Source of the DNA: Turnera subulata
Taxonomy: Eukaryota > Streptophyta > Magnoliopsida > Malpighiales > Passifloraceae
DNA length: 64,000 nucleotides
Reading direction: 5' to 3'
Assembly: GCA_028386065.3 (NCBI GenBank)
Contig: JAKUCV010000874.1
Coordinates: forward strand, 1 to 64,000
Of this stretch, positions 13,369-25,596 are shown piece after piece. The notes beneath the pieces are model-generated. The model was given only the letters and a program-made list of their open reading frames with translations, made no database searches and had not been told where the DNA came from. The translations under genes and the position numbers were made by a program. How positions within the stretch are numbered: position 1 is the first letter of the stretch; each line of letters opens with the position of its first letter.

Positions 13369-13850
13369 TTTTTGTGAGGGATATTTCCGTCACAACTGTG
13401 AGGGAAAAGAAATCCCTCGCTAAGTTGTGACGGAAAACAATCCCTCACTAATATTGGAAAAAGTCTTCAGCTTTGTGAGGGATTTTTTCCGTCACAATTG
13501 TGAGGGAAAAGAAATCCCTCGCTAAGTTGTGACGGAAAACAATCCCTCACTAATATTGGAAAAAGTCTATAGTTTTGTGAGGGATTTTTTCCGTCACAAT
13601 TATGAGGGAAAAGAAATCCCTCGCTAAGTTCTGACGGAAAACAATCCCTCACTAATATTGGAAAAAGTCTCCAGTTTTGTGAGGGATTTTTTCCGTCACA
13701 ATTGTGAGGGAAAAGAAATCCCTCGCTAAGTTGTGACAGAAAACAATCCCTCACTAATATTGGAAAAAGTCTCCGATTTGTGAGAGATTTTTCCGTCACT
13801 ATTAGCAAGGGAACAATAATCCCTCGCTAAATTGTGACGGAAAAATAATC
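13369..13850. repeat. 102-bp subterminal tandem repeat of the CACTA element
   Basis: The landmark atattggaaaaagtct recurs near 13451, 13553, 13655 and 13757, exactly 102 bases apart, giving four to five near-identical units. Each unit holds inward and outward copies of gtgaggga / tccctcac and ccgtcaca / tgtgacgg, so it can fold on itself. A 113-residue open frame here is repeat-derived and not a gene. Confidence 0.9.
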
Positions 13851-14494
13851 CCTCACTAATACTGAAAAATTACCGGGGCACAATTTACCACTATTTTTGT
13901 GAGAGAAAAATACTCCTTCGGTAATATTGAATAAATATTCCCTCCCACAATTTTATACTATCGATATTTCATAAAAATTTAATTGTTATAAAAAGAATTA
14001 ATACAAACCCCAAACTGGTATTCGCTCATGGTTCCTTTCCGCAATCATCATAGTCGTTGATATCTTATAATTAATTGTTTCCATTTAATATATGCATTTT
14101 TTTATATATATCAAAGTATTTATCTTTTTATTGGAACACTCGTTGATATCTTATAATTAATATTTTCATTTTGTACAAGACTTAGTTTTGTTTTAAAAAA
14201 TATAAATATTTTTTCATACCTGGTCACCATCATCCTCCTCTCACTAATAAAAGAAAATTACAGGGTACAATTTACCACTACTTTTGTGAGTGAAAAATAT
14301 TCCCTCGCTAATATTGGACAAAAATTTCCTTCTATAATTTTATACTATTGATATTCTTTCATAAAAATTTTATTTTCTAAATAAAAAATTAATACAAACC
14401 CACAAAAAAATAATATGCATAACAAATTAACATTATTCTATTAGTAATTAATTGACATTGATGTACAAAAATTAACTTTGATGTATAATACACA

Positions 14495-14700
14495 TTTTTT
14501 TTTTATGAACAACGATCCTTTATTAATGATTGAGGAAAAAGAAAATAGTCATCAAAAGGATTTAACCAGCACCAATTCTAGCAAGCTATCCCAAGCTGCA
14601 TCCTTATCCTCGAAGACTTTATGGTTTCTTGCTAGCCAGAGGTTCCATATAGCTACAAAAAGGATTACCATCCATATAGCTACAAAAAAGGTTCCATTTT
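14495..14700 (-). pseudogene. LINE fragment inside the CACTA element
   Basis: The minus strand reads through a stretch like 'WNLWLARNHKVFED', the tail of the zinc-knuckle region of plant LINEs, then continues to the T-run at 14,495-14,503 (poly(A) on the minus strand). It is therefore a very short 5'-truncated LINE insertion or a captured piece. Limits are approximate. Confidence 0.45.
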
Positions 14701-15239
14701 AAGTTATTCATAATGTTATAATATGTATTATAGTTCTTGAAGATATTATATTATGCCGTGCCCTCACCAAAAGTAAGCCACAATGTTTTTAATATATTTT
14801 AATACCCCAAATTTTTACAATTTCTATTTACAGAATGTTTAAATTTTTTTTTGGATTTACCCTCATAAAAAATCTTGGTAATTTTTAACGCAATTTATTT
14901 GGGCGATATTGAATGCCTGAACGTATACCTTTTATAAAAATTGTAAATAATACATATATATCATTATTTTATTTAATTTGTATTAAAAATGTGCTATTAA
15001 TAATGAAATTTAATTATTCATTCATCAAAAAATAATGAAATTTTAAGAAAATAATTTTGAAAATAAATTACAGTGGGTGCCTTACGTCTGGAACACGAGA
15101 TTTGGCGTTGTTTTGATCAAAACGACTGTGTTTTGGTGCCCTTTGTATATGAGACGGTGGAAGGTGTTTCGTTTTGACCAAGACCACGGTTGTTGACTTG
15201 AGGCAATTGGGAGTAAAACGACGTCGTTTTCACAAGTTG

Positions 15240-15700
15240 TGAAAACTAGGGTTAGCCAGGGGTATTTAACCATCTCTTCCTCTCTCACCTCTCATTTTTC
15301 TCCTCATCACTCTCTCCCTTTCGGTGGCTGCCTACATTGTATCTCTCTCTCTCTCTCTCTCTCTCAAACCCTTTTTTTTTTCTTCTTCTTCTTTGATTTC
15401 TCCCAAACACCACCATTTCGAGTTTGAGGCTCCATACCTCTACTCTATTCTTTCCTTCCACCTCTGCTCCGACCTAGCCACGACGCGTTTCGGATTGGGG
15501 GCGGAGGAGCCGTGGCCGGGGAGACTAAGGCGAGATCTATGCCCAACGACGCGACTGACTTCCTTTGGTGTGTCGGTTTCCGGTGAGGACAACATAGCAG
15601 CGACAAACGGCGACGATTCCGAGGTCGACGATGGTGGTATTCAGTGGATCGAGTCTTATTCTGACTCAGATGAGCTCCGGCCGAGCTTAGTATTCGGTAA
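15240..15700 (+). pseudogene. Promoter-plus-exon-like segment carried by the CACTA element
   Basis: Unlike the AT-rich surroundings, 15,240-15,700 looks like the start of a gene. It has a TATTTAA box at 15263-15269, a CT-rich leader with a (CT)n run, then a GC-rich open frame (from an ATG at 15324) whose C-terminal part is acidic (for example GDDSEVDDGG). A consensus splice donor, cg|gtaagg, closes it at 15696/15697. I do not recognise the protein. It may be a captured host gene start or the element's own first exon. No matching downstream exon was found. Confidence 0.4.
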
Positions 15701-17407
15701 GGCCAATGAACATTTCCTCCCCTTTTATTTCGGTCTCTTTATTGTTCTGTGAATTTTAATCAGTTGTTGGTTGCTTTCTGGATTCAACCGTTAATTGTGA
15801 TGGTTTCGTGTGTTCTTGGTATGCTGATCCGACGAGTTTTGGCGATGCTGTGCAGTTTGCAGGTTGTTTGTTGTTTAGACGTTGCGGGTTCGAGTTTGTG
15901 TTCAGGTTGGAGGAGATGCGGATTGTATTGATGTCAAGGGCGGATTGGATCTCGGGTTGCTGGAGGTCACAAGGATGTTCATAGATGTTTGTTTAGTTCT
16001 AGCCGATTTTTTTATTTAAGATGTTTTTTTTTATGTACCAGGGCGTTGTAAATTGTAACAGTAATAGTTATGTAAGATATTTTTTACCTTTATTGTTTCT
16101 TTTGGTTATTTTTTAGTTTATACTTCTTGATTGTAAATAATTTTATTCGTCAATAAAGTTTAGGGTATTCAATAATTGGCTGATACAAATAATTACTGTA
16201 ATTAAAATTATTTTAATTAAAAAAATTACAATTTAATTACAATTTTAATTTTATTTTCTCTTTTAAGATTATTGACGGATTTTGTGAGGGTCAAGTTTGT
16301 GAGGGTATTTTTCCCTCACTATTAGCTAGGGATTTTATGAGGGATAGGTTTGTGGGTTTTGTTTCCCTCCCTATTAGCGAGGGAATTAGTGAGGGATTGT
16401 TTTTGGCGCATGATTATTCTCTTGTTAGTAGCGAGGGGATTAATGAGGGATTATTTTGCGAGGGATTTTTCCCTCACAATTAGCGAGGGACGTTGTGACG
16501 GATTATATTGTATGGGATATGCACCCCTTACAATTGTGAAGGAAAATCCCTCGCAAAATCCGTTGCAACAAAATCCCTCACAAAATCCCTCACAAAGTCG
16601 TTTGTTAGGAGCATTTTTCTGACGTCCAAAATCCCTCGCAAAATCCCTCACAAACCGTTTTAGCGAGGGATTTCTTGTAAAATCCGTCGCAAAATCCCTC
16701 GCTAAATCCAGCTTTTCTAGTAGTGCAACTTCCTTAGGTTAGTTAATTGTCTCCTAAGGTACTAGATATATTCTCTTACTTCCCTCTCCCAAAAGAATTG
16801 TTGGCATTTTGTATCTAGATCATTACAAATATTTTGTGAAAAACGTGTAGTCTGCATAGTAAAAGCTGGTAATGAGGTAAGGACTAACTGCAACAAAGTG
16901 ATACGACCTGGTAGAGATAAAGATCTCGCCTTCCAACCACTGAGCCGGTTATGAACCTTAGTCAAAACCTCATTGTAAGTAAGTTTCGTGACCCTGTCAT
17001 GAAGTAGCGGAATCCCTAAATGCTTGCCAAGATTACTGGTAAGAGGGATCTCACAGGTATCACAGATCATTCGGGCCAAATCCTCATCGATATTCATAGA
17101 GAAAAATAGTTTAGACTTTAACCTACTAACTTTATGTCCATAAGCAACACAAAATCCATCTAGATACTCCATCATGCATCTAGCTCGATCTTCCGATGCT
17201 TTGCCGAATAATAATAGATCATCCGAAAAAATAAATGGGAGATAGACGGACTTTCTATATTTAAACGAATAGGCACCATTTATTATTTGTCACAGTTTCA
17301 GAAATTAGATGTCGTAAACATTTCATACATAACACAAAAATATACGGAGAGGGAGGATGACCCTACCTAATATCCTAGGGAGGGAAAAAATAAGAGCGAT
17401 ACACTTC

Positions 17408-19023
17408 AAGTCGTCTCAACCTTTAATTAAAAAAACAATATACGTTAAGTACATTGGTAGCTAAGCTGAGAGTAGGCGAAAGCAACAACCTAGGCAACTT
17501 AAAAATAAAGAATGATACACATTTGTCCACTATACTTGAGAAAGACAAGAGAAAGAGATGAGTAGACGAAATTCACTTTTGTGGGATTGCAAATTGGTTC
17601 GGGTTTGCACGTAGGAAGCATCAATGAATAAAATTGTGGGAAATTAAGCTACCTATTGACAAATGACAAGCGATGATCCAGGAACAAAGAAACTTAAATT
17701 TGAAAGAATGGTCATGAGCATCACGGCTTATTTGTAATAAAAGAAAACATTATTTCCATAGTGATGAGAAGAGAATAGTCTACACTTTTAAGGAAAAAAA
17801 TGATAGTGGACTACATGATCATTGACCAAAACTAGAATAGGAGATTACCGAAACAAGAGATTTCTCCTAACATCTAATTTTTGAGAGTCAAGTTGACTTA
17901 GCCAATTTTCGTTGAGTAATGTTTCACAATTCAACTATAGTAATTAACACAATGGTTGGATCTTTTCGATTTCAATAGCTGAAGGCGCCGAGTATGCGTG
18001 ATCGATATGTGTGAATTGATAATGTCAACGTCTTATATATATGAATTAAGGAGCGTAATAAAACAGAAAATAGCTGAGATGCCCTTTTGACAAAACGCGG
18101 ATTCAGTGAGTTGGGATCAAATTAATAAAATAGTTGACCCTTTTTGTCAAATACTAGCATAAAAGATGGATTGGTGGTTCGATCGGTTGAGAAACCAAGC
18201 TTGAAGGTTGATTTTGAGTTGAAAACTTGAAATTCAGGCATTGACCTTTTTTTTTTTATATATGCGTATTTTCTCATTCTCTAAATCAATATTTTGTCAC
18301 ATTAACAAAGAAGATAGAAACTTAGAGATGGGAGAAAGCATATATCTGGCAACACAATATTTATAAATGATATATTGACATCTCTGTTAATATTTATTCA
18401 TAGCGTCATAGATTTGATTAGTAATTAGAAAAATCAGAAAACTTGGGTAACTAACTTAGTCTATAATCCTTTAAGTAGAAAAGAAAATAAAATAAAAAAA
18501 GAGGCAGATCTGCAACAATTCAAATGCAGGCAGAACTGCAGAAGGCAGCTATTCAGTTGCGGGGTCGCATGATGATGCTACTTTGATGATGATGATGATG
18601 ATGATACAAGTGAACTGGGGGATGACAGACATTTCTTGTTTACACCGCTTTATTTCACAAATTCCAATGTACCCCCCAATCCCTCTCTACAAGACTAGAG
18701 TAGATACTACTAGTAGATAGAAAGTTTTGCCAGAGTAGGTTCACCACTCACTACGCGCTCTTCCATTGGAGTATGTACGTTAGCTTCTCTTTGTTTAGTT
18801 TAGGCTATTTCCTCGGACAACCTCACGTCTTCTGTCTGACTCCAAGTAAATTGAATCTGGCTGGATATAGGAGTAAGAGAGGAACAAAACAATTCAGATT
18901 TTTCTGATATCACCAAAGTTCAACTTCGGTTTGGTCGGAAAAAAAAAAAAGTTCAACTTGGGTGGAGCCATCTACTGGTTAAAGTGACCGGTGTGCTAGG
19001 TGGAGCCTAAAAGTGAAGTGAAC
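17408..19023. other. Intergenic, no gene seen
   Basis: AT-rich sequence with no recognised coding content. A short (GAT)n microsatellite lies at about 18,582-18,605. Confidence 0.6.
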
Positions 19024-19616
19024 AACAATAAAACGCCCCGACCCGTATTTACCGTATATAGTAAACACGTGTCAGAACTGTAACGACCCAACCAAACAAA
19101 GCCCAGCATACAGTGTATACATCAGTAATTCTGGCTCAACAACCCAAAGTATAAACATCAATAACATCACAACCGGCCCAAGGCCCAACAACAATAATAA
19201 ATAGCACAGCGGAAGACTTAATAACTCACAAAGACATTGTATGCGACACTGATGCAAACTATGGATCTGAGTCCTCTCCAAGGGATAACGCTGCAGCCTG
19301 TCTGGAATGCATCAAACCTGAACCACAAATAACTCAACCTACGGGATGAAAGCCCGCAGGTGAGGGGTGAGTCCGAAGTGCTCACCGACGAAGGATAGAC
19401 AATCAATATGCAACACTATAAATTACTCATGGCCAAAAACACAGGCATAACAGCCAAAATAAAACAATCCAAAAGACTCGACCCAAAACTGGTCTAAGAC
19501 CAAAAAGACTTAAACAAAAACCAATTTCCAATTTTTATCTTTCCGGGCCCCGTCACGGATAAGCTAGGGGTCAGACCTGGTTCTCAACATATTTCGGGTG
19601 CCAGACCAAATCCAAG

Positions 19617-20010
19617 AGAGCCCAGGGATCGACATCCCAAAAATAGTAACCCAGGGATAGACATCCCAAATATAATCACGGGATAGACATCCCAAGCATA
19701 GACATGCTTATCAAAAGTAACCCAGGTCATGGCCACCACAAAACAGTCTTAAACCATCGAGTCGTACCACTACTTACCACGAGACAATTATATTATCATC
19801 ATTCAAAACCAAATCACAGGGATCAACATCCCTAACCAAAATACCGGGATAGACATCCCATCCAAAACCGAGGATCGACATCCTTCTCACAAATTATTAT
19901 TTATTCCATTTTATTTAATGCCAAAAAGACACAAGGATAAACATCCAAAAACTCGACGTACGGGGATAAACATCCCAAAACCAATCAAAGTACTGGGATA
20001 AACATCCCAA
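19617..20010 (-). repeat. Palindrome array in LTR copy A
   Basis: Repeated units such as gggatcgacatccc and gggatagacatccc are the reverse complement of the array in copy C, with the same irregular spacing and about the same number of units. Confidence 0.8.
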
Positions 20011-20850
20011 CAACAATCACAATAAATGCAACACTCAACAGTGCAAAAACCATCAAACACAACAACCGAGTAATATAGGCACATATTGAAGGAAATCCAT
20101 CCTCACCTTGGCCGATTACTCAACTCCGGAGACAATGACCGGTCCCAAGCCGGGTCCTCGGGAAAGTGCCCGATATCATAACCTATATAACAAAACAATA
20201 TATACTCACATAAGATGCACATAAGAGTATGCCATGATGCCAATACTGCGAAATAAACCCATCCCGGTTCATATCCTTTATTATCATCTTTTACCGAAAA
20301 GAATATACCGTACGTATATCCGAATATAATTTCGGTACCATACATTAATTAAAACTCTTTTCAAAATATTTTCATAAATTTATTACACTTTTCCCAAAAT
20401 ATAATCACCATAATTTTCTGGAAAAGATAACATATGTATATATATTTCCAAAATATATTTTTTTATAAAACTATTTACCATAATATAATTACTAAATATT
20501 ATTATTTATCAAAAATACATATATTAATCATATGCTGTATACGTTATTTCCAGAAAATATATATTCATAAAAACTGATTTCTGAAAATAAATACAATTTT
20601 ATAAATATATATATTTTCTAAAGTCAAGATACATTTAAAAAAAACAATTATATAACAACATAATTATATACTTTTCAAAAATATAAATTATGTACACTAT
20701 ATATATTTTCCAGAGGTATTACCATAATTTCCCAGAAAAATAATAACGTATTTATAATTTCCAGAAGAAGTATATAGTATTTATCTTTTTCTAAATATAT
20801 ATATAATAATATTTTCAAACACAAAATATAATTACCTTTAATTTTCAAAA

Positions 20851-20864
<14 letters not shown>

Positions 20865-20886
<22 letters not shown>

Positions 20887-20887
20887 T
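20865..20887. repeat. (AT)n microsatellite
   Basis: Continuous AT dinucleotides within a very AT-rich part of LTR copy A. Confidence 0.75.
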
Positions 20888-21325
20888 TCCACAACCATAA
20901 TTATAACTTATTTTATTTTTTTCAAAAATATATATTTTTTCCAGACATAAATACCAACAAAATATATATATAAATATATATATATGTTTTTTTTTAATTA
21001 AATGGCTGGTCAACCCGTAACCCAGGTCAACCAACCAGGTTCGCGACCCGCCAAGGAAACGGGTCGAACGCGGCCTCACCTCGGGCTCAGCGACGGCGAC
21101 GCGACGAGCGGCAGGGACGGGCGAGAGGAAGGCTAGCGCGGATTCGGCGAGGCTGAGGCGGCTCCTCTGGCGGTGGAAAGGCGGCGCTGCGTCGACGGCA
21201 AGAGGCGGCAGTCAAGCGCCCTGACCGGTATTTACCGTACTCAATAAACACGTGCCAGAACTGTTCTTACTACAATATTTACCGTACACAGTAAACACGT
21301 GCCAGAATTGTTCTTACTACCTAGC

Positions 21326-21688
21326 CTACCTGTCATTTGTGCATCTCAGCTTCAGCATCACTCGGTGAGCTTGACGAAGCCATTCGTCAGCTGCCTGTGG
21401 GTTAGTAACCCCTGTGAAGGCATCAAGACCTAGCTTCGACAGCTTGGTGTAAACAGGGTCCTCAACAGGTCCTTGATTCTCCTGTTCATGAGCTTCCCTA
21501 GCCTCCAAACGGGCATCCCTAGCATCCTGACGCTGTAAGAATTGCGCCATGGTATGCATCATCTGTGTGGTGTCCGCTGGTACAACCGCGGGTACTGGTC
21601 CACCCACAACTGGTTGCGGCTGGTCGACCGATACTTGGTCATCTTCCAAACGCTGCTCAGCATGCTGGTTTCCTCCAACCGGATCCAT
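21326..21688 (-). pseudogene. Ty3 gag N-terminal fragment
   Basis: 120 residues starting MDPVGG, about 125 bp after the 5' LTR of copy B. It has a Gln/Val/Pro-rich start, a charged helical stretch (QDARDARLEAREAHEQ), then a stretch leading into 'AADEWLRQ', which resembles the start of the retrotransposon gag fold of chromovirus-type elements. It is cut off by the internal deletion, so it cannot make a complete capsid protein. Confidence 0.75.
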
Positions 21689-22399
21689 TCGTACCTATAT
21701 GAGAATGTATGCATGCGTGTTATGCCAAGAAAGTGACCAGACTATGCACATATAGGCAACAAACAAGCACAATTATGACCCTAAGGACCTACTGCCCGCT
21801 CCTTTATCAAACTGAAGCGCCCCGACCGGTATTTACCGTACACAGTAAATACGTGCCAGAACTGTTCTTACTACAGTAGCAGACAATACTTACAAAATAA
21901 AATACAGTACAAGCAAATCCAGATACAACATCCGTCACTCGATCCCGGGGACCATTATTCAAGCCACAACAGCAGTAGCAGAAAACATATGATACAGCAA
22001 CTCATAAAATACAACAACATATTATAATCAGCAGCGAAAGACTTAGAATGAGATGCAGCGGAGGTATGGATCTGGGGACTGGTGGAGTAGAAACAGCAGT
22101 TGGCCGAACCACGTACCTGTACTACGAGCAACTCATCCTACGGGAAGAAACCCCGCAGGCGAGGGGTGAGTCCGAAGTGCTCACCAACGAAGGATAAACA
22201 GTAATATGTAGGCAAACACAATACTTTCGAAGTAAAATTTCAACAAAAGACATAACGGAGAAACAACCAGAATATAACTGAGCCAAGAACAAAAGAACAT
22301 TTATTATTACCAATTTTATCTTTTGGGGCCCTGTCACTGGACAAGCTAGGGTCGTACCTGGTTATTAACATGTTCTGGGTGCCAGATCAATCCAAGAGA

Positions 22400-22490
22400 A
22401 CCCAGGGATTGACATCCCAAAAATATAGATCCCAGGGATAGACATCCCAAAAATATAATCACGGGATAGACATCCCAAGCATAGACATGC
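22400..22490 (-). repeat. Palindrome array (short version) in LTR copy B
   Basis: Four units of the gggat...atccc type, fewer than in copies A and C, showing the array varies in copy number within the family. Confidence 0.7.
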
Positions 22491-25029
22491 TTATCACAAG
22501 TAACCCAGATCATAGCCACCACAAAACAGTCTCTAACCATCTAGTCGTACCACTACTTTCCTAGTGACAATTAAATCGTCAACACAACTTCCAATTATCC
22601 AATTATCTCATCATATCGGTATATCCACAATCAACAAACCATCAACAACAACAATAATACCACAATCAAACTCAATTGGCTCAACAGTTCAATCAGGTAA
22701 AATAATCACAGAAAAACAAACACAGTATCATGTGCAACATATCAAAGGTTATCCATCCTCACCTTAGCCGATTTCCCTATTCTTGGAAGTCCTCAAATTG
22801 TCCCGGCTCCGGTTCCTCGGGATACTGTTCGTTATCAGCTCCTATATAGCAAATAATAGCACATACTCACATAAGATGCACCTAAATACAAATGATGCTA
22901 TACCGTAAAAATAAAACCTAAACTGGTTCGTTTACGTCCCGATAAAACCTCGTTGTCATCATAATTCACTATTTATTATTCCTGTGTCAAATACTATACT
23001 ATACTTGTACCCGGTTATTTTTCCGGTATACACTTTGATAATACCCTTTCCAAAATATTTGATAAAAATAATTATTACTACTATTTATTTTCCTTTCCAA
23101 AAATATAATTACTATAACATAATTCCCTGAAAATATAACGTATGCTTATACTCCCAAAATACTTTATGGTACATGTATTCTTTCCTAAAGTAATTACTAT
23201 ATAGTAATTTTACAAAGGATAGAATAACTCTTATTTTAATTTCCTTAGTTTCTTGAAGATAATATAACTTGATAATTACCTTATTTCTTTTCACAAAATA
23301 CATTGTATTTAAGTTTCCCAAAAATTACATATTCCATATACTCTTCCCAAATATTTTCTCAAAGTAGTTATTATACACCATCTATATATACTTTCCCTAA
23401 AATTATATTTCCAGAATATTATTTTCCCCAAATTATTCCTCAAAATGTTATTTCCACAAATTACTTTTATTTTCCTAGAATTATTATCTTTCCCAGATTT
23501 TATTTTATTATTATTATTATTATTTTAAAACTGGACTGGGCCTAATTAGTACTGTCCAGCCCACTACATAGAGCCCTGGCAGGCCCACGCAGCGAGCCCA
23601 ATACACAGCAGCCCAGCAAACCCAAACCAAGCCCAAAACATCAAGCCCAACATGCTAGAACCCTTATCCATCAGCCTAAACCCACACATCTCAGCCCAGG
23701 TACCCAGACCCAGGCGCGGGTCAACCTGGCCCGTGACTCATATCCGGGTCATCTCTTCCCAAGCTCACCTCGGGAGACGCATCGGCGGCGACGAACGGGC
23801 GAGGACGCGCGGCGTGACGGAGACGAGCGGGGAAGCAGTTGTGCAGGTCGGAAGGCGAGGTGACGGGCGGCGTCGCGAAGGAGAAGGAGCGAGGCTCGTC
23901 GTGGCTTTGGTGGGTCATCTCGTTGGTCGTGTCGGCGACAGCGACGAAAGCTGTGGGGGAGTCGCCGAAGAGAAGAAAGGAGAGGAAGGCGCGAGGTGGC
24001 AGATCTGCAGGTGGAGATCGTCTGGTGGTGGCGTCGTCGGTGCTGGTGGTTGCCTTGGTCGTCGCGGTGGGGAGGAAGGCGAGGCGGCTGGGTGACGATG
24101 ACGGTTGCCGTGTGGGGTGGTGTCCGGGCGTGTGGTGTCGCGAGGAAGAAAATGATGGTGACGGTGGATGGTGGTTGGGTGTGGCGGTTGGTGGCGCGTG
24201 TGAAGAGGAAGAGGAGATGGTTGTGGTCGGCCGGTGAAGGTGAGGCGGCAGCAGGTGGTTGTGTCGGGTGGTTGGTGTCGTGTTTTGTTTTGTTTTGTTT
24301 TTTTATTTTTTTTGTTTTTCTGGTTTTAGCTGCAGGAAAGAAGGCAGAAGCTAGGCAGAGGGAAAAAATGAAGAAGAGAAGTATGGTGATATGCAGGAGA
24401 TGGCGTGAAAAAAAAAAGCAGGGAAGAGGAGGTTAAGGTGTATCACGAGCATTACAGGCGGAGATAGGAGTTCACATGCGCATAGGAAACAATTCACGAG
24501 CTGCACAGGTAAAGCATCTTAACTGTGCAATTATACTGTGCACTGTCTGGACCAAAAAATAACTGTAATGCCCCCTTGACTTAATTTCTGGCCCGATAAT
24601 TCGAGGTTAAACCTGACTTTTCTTAAGATTCCTGGACCCGAAAAATACCAACTTTGGTCCGAAAAATTCAAAGAAAAATCGGGAACGTGGGGTAAGGGTT
24701 GGTTTCAGAATCCAATGCATAATTTACCCTGAAATAATTACCCAAGATTAATTTCATAAGGTAAATTACTGTACAAAGCTTGTTTACATTCCCGGTAAAA
24801 ACATAAATTTTACCCGGGCCGTTACAGGCAGGCACGAGGGAGCTGGATCCGCGGGTTCTCCGCCGGGTCAATGGCTCGTCACGGCTCGTCAGGCGGCGAA
24901 AGAGCTCGGGTGCGACGGGGCTGAGGTCGCGACGGCACGGCGAAGAGGCTGGTGGTGGCGGCGGTGTGGCGAACGGCGGCGTGGATCTCGTCGACGTGCA
25001 CAGTGACCCGAGGGTGACGGCACTGTTCA

Positions 25030-25258
25030 CGATTTTTTTCTTTTTCTGTAATTACTTTTTTTTCCTTTCTATTTTCTGTGTTTTTTTCTTTTTTTTTTCC
25101 ATTTTCTTCTTTTTTTCTTCTATTTTCTGATTTCTTCTTCTTTTTTTCTTCTTTTTTTCTTCTTTTTTTCTTTCTTTCTTTTTTTTCCTTTTCCTCTCTT
25201 TTTTTCCTCTCCTTTCTTCCTCTTTTCTTCTTCTCTTTTTCTCTTCTCCTCTGCCTCT
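25030..25258 (+). repeat. Long pyrimidine tract in LTR copy A
   Basis: Some 230 bases of almost pure C/T on the plus strand (purine on the LTR's own strand). It generates Phe/Ser-rich and Lys/Glu-rich open frames on the two strands, which are low-complexity artefacts. An equivalent tract lies at 8,340-8,560 in copy C. Confidence 0.85.
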
Positions 25259-25596
25259 TTTATAACCGTGAATGAACTGTACAACCTGTGAACGTTCAAT
25301 AATGCAGCTTGTCTGCATTATGGAGCGAGTCCGGTCCGGACCAGAAAATAACTGATACCCCCTTAGTTATTTTCCGGTGTGATTTTTCTGAGGATTCCGG
25401 GACCCGAAAAATACCAACTTTGGTCCGTAAAATCCACGGAAAAATCGCGAGCGCGGGAAAAGGCTCAGTTACGAAAAACGACGCTCGATTTATCTTGAAT
25501 TAATTACCCAAGATTAATTCATTCGGTAAATCACTGTATAATGACTTTTATAGTCCCGGTAAAAATCTAAATTTTTACCCGGGCTGTTACAAACAA

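Larger units (their letters stand above)
13163..16725. mobile_element. Non-autonomous CACTA (En/Spm) transposon
   Basis: It begins CACTACTAGAAAA and ends TTTTCTAGTAGTG, a 13-bp terminal inverted repeat, and is flanked by caa on both sides (13160-13162 and 16726-16728), the 3-bp duplication of this superfamily. Both ends carry dense subterminal repeats of gtgagggatt / gcgagggatt in both orientations. At the left they form 102-bp tandem units. No transposase domain is visible, so it is presumably non-autonomous. Inside are a LINE fragment and a GC-rich exon-like segment. It inserted into an older L1 copy. Confidence 0.92.
7589..17395 (-). mobile_element. 5'-truncated L1-type LINE, later split by two insertions
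   Basis: The minus-strand LINE is bounded by gcgatatacttc (7577-7588) and gcgatacacttc (17396-17407), a 12-bp target duplication with one mismatch. Its poly(A) tail is the T-run at 7589-7602. Read 5' to 3' it starts at the reverse transcriptase GDPLSPYIF region (about 17,350, here GHPPSPYIF), passes through the connection region (16,762-17,175), a zinc-knuckle region (around 12,430) and RNase H (11,917-11,763, then 7,963-7,768). It is interrupted by a solo LTR (7964-11757), a CACTA element (13163-16725) and a small insertion near 12,463-12,608. Without the first two insertions it is about 2.4 kb. Stops and frameshifts make it non-functional. Confidence 0.85.
21212..24826 (-). mobile_element. 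Internally deleted Ty3 element (copy B) nested in LTR copy A
   Basis: Flanked by perfect ggcag duplications at 21207-21211 and 24827-24831. On the minus strand it reads: complete 5' LTR (24826-21813, 3,014 bp), leader, the start of gag (21688-21326), then only the last ~110 bp of the 3' LTR. Everything from mid-gag to the 3' LTR end, including protease, RT and integrase, is missing. The plus-strand left end reads tcaagcgccc, one change from the TGAAGCGCCC expected. In the 3' LTR tail, a ~48-bp terminal motif is present twice in tandem (21,220-21,320). Just after the 5' LTR only a poor match to a tRNA-Met primer site is visible. Confidence 0.88.
19029..25591 (-). mobile_element. Solo LTR (copy A), interrupted by a related element
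   Basis: Minus-strand LTR: the plus-strand left end is taaaacgccccgaccc (the family's TGAAACG with one change) and the right end is gggctgttaca. Both sides carry a perfect 5-bp duplication, aacaa, at 19024-19028 and 25592-25596. Bases 21212-24826 plus one 5-bp copy belong to a later insertion. Without them the LTR is about 2.94 kb. The end segment and the palindrome array match copy C at 7964-11757. No internal gene sequence remains, so it is a solo LTR formed by recombination. Confidence 0.88.

Noticed and set aside
13467..13808. 113-codon minus-strand frame with a repeated peptide
   Set aside because: It is a translation of the 102-bp CACTA subterminal repeat; the period of 34 codons keeps the frame open by chance.
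23652..24436. Overlapping Gly/Arg/Val-rich frames up to 147 codons
   Set aside because: GC-rich part of the LTR of copy B, with no domain and frames on several strands.
25052..25318. Lys/Glu-rich and Phe/Ser-rich frames
   Set aside because: Translations of a simple pyrimidine tract in an LTR.
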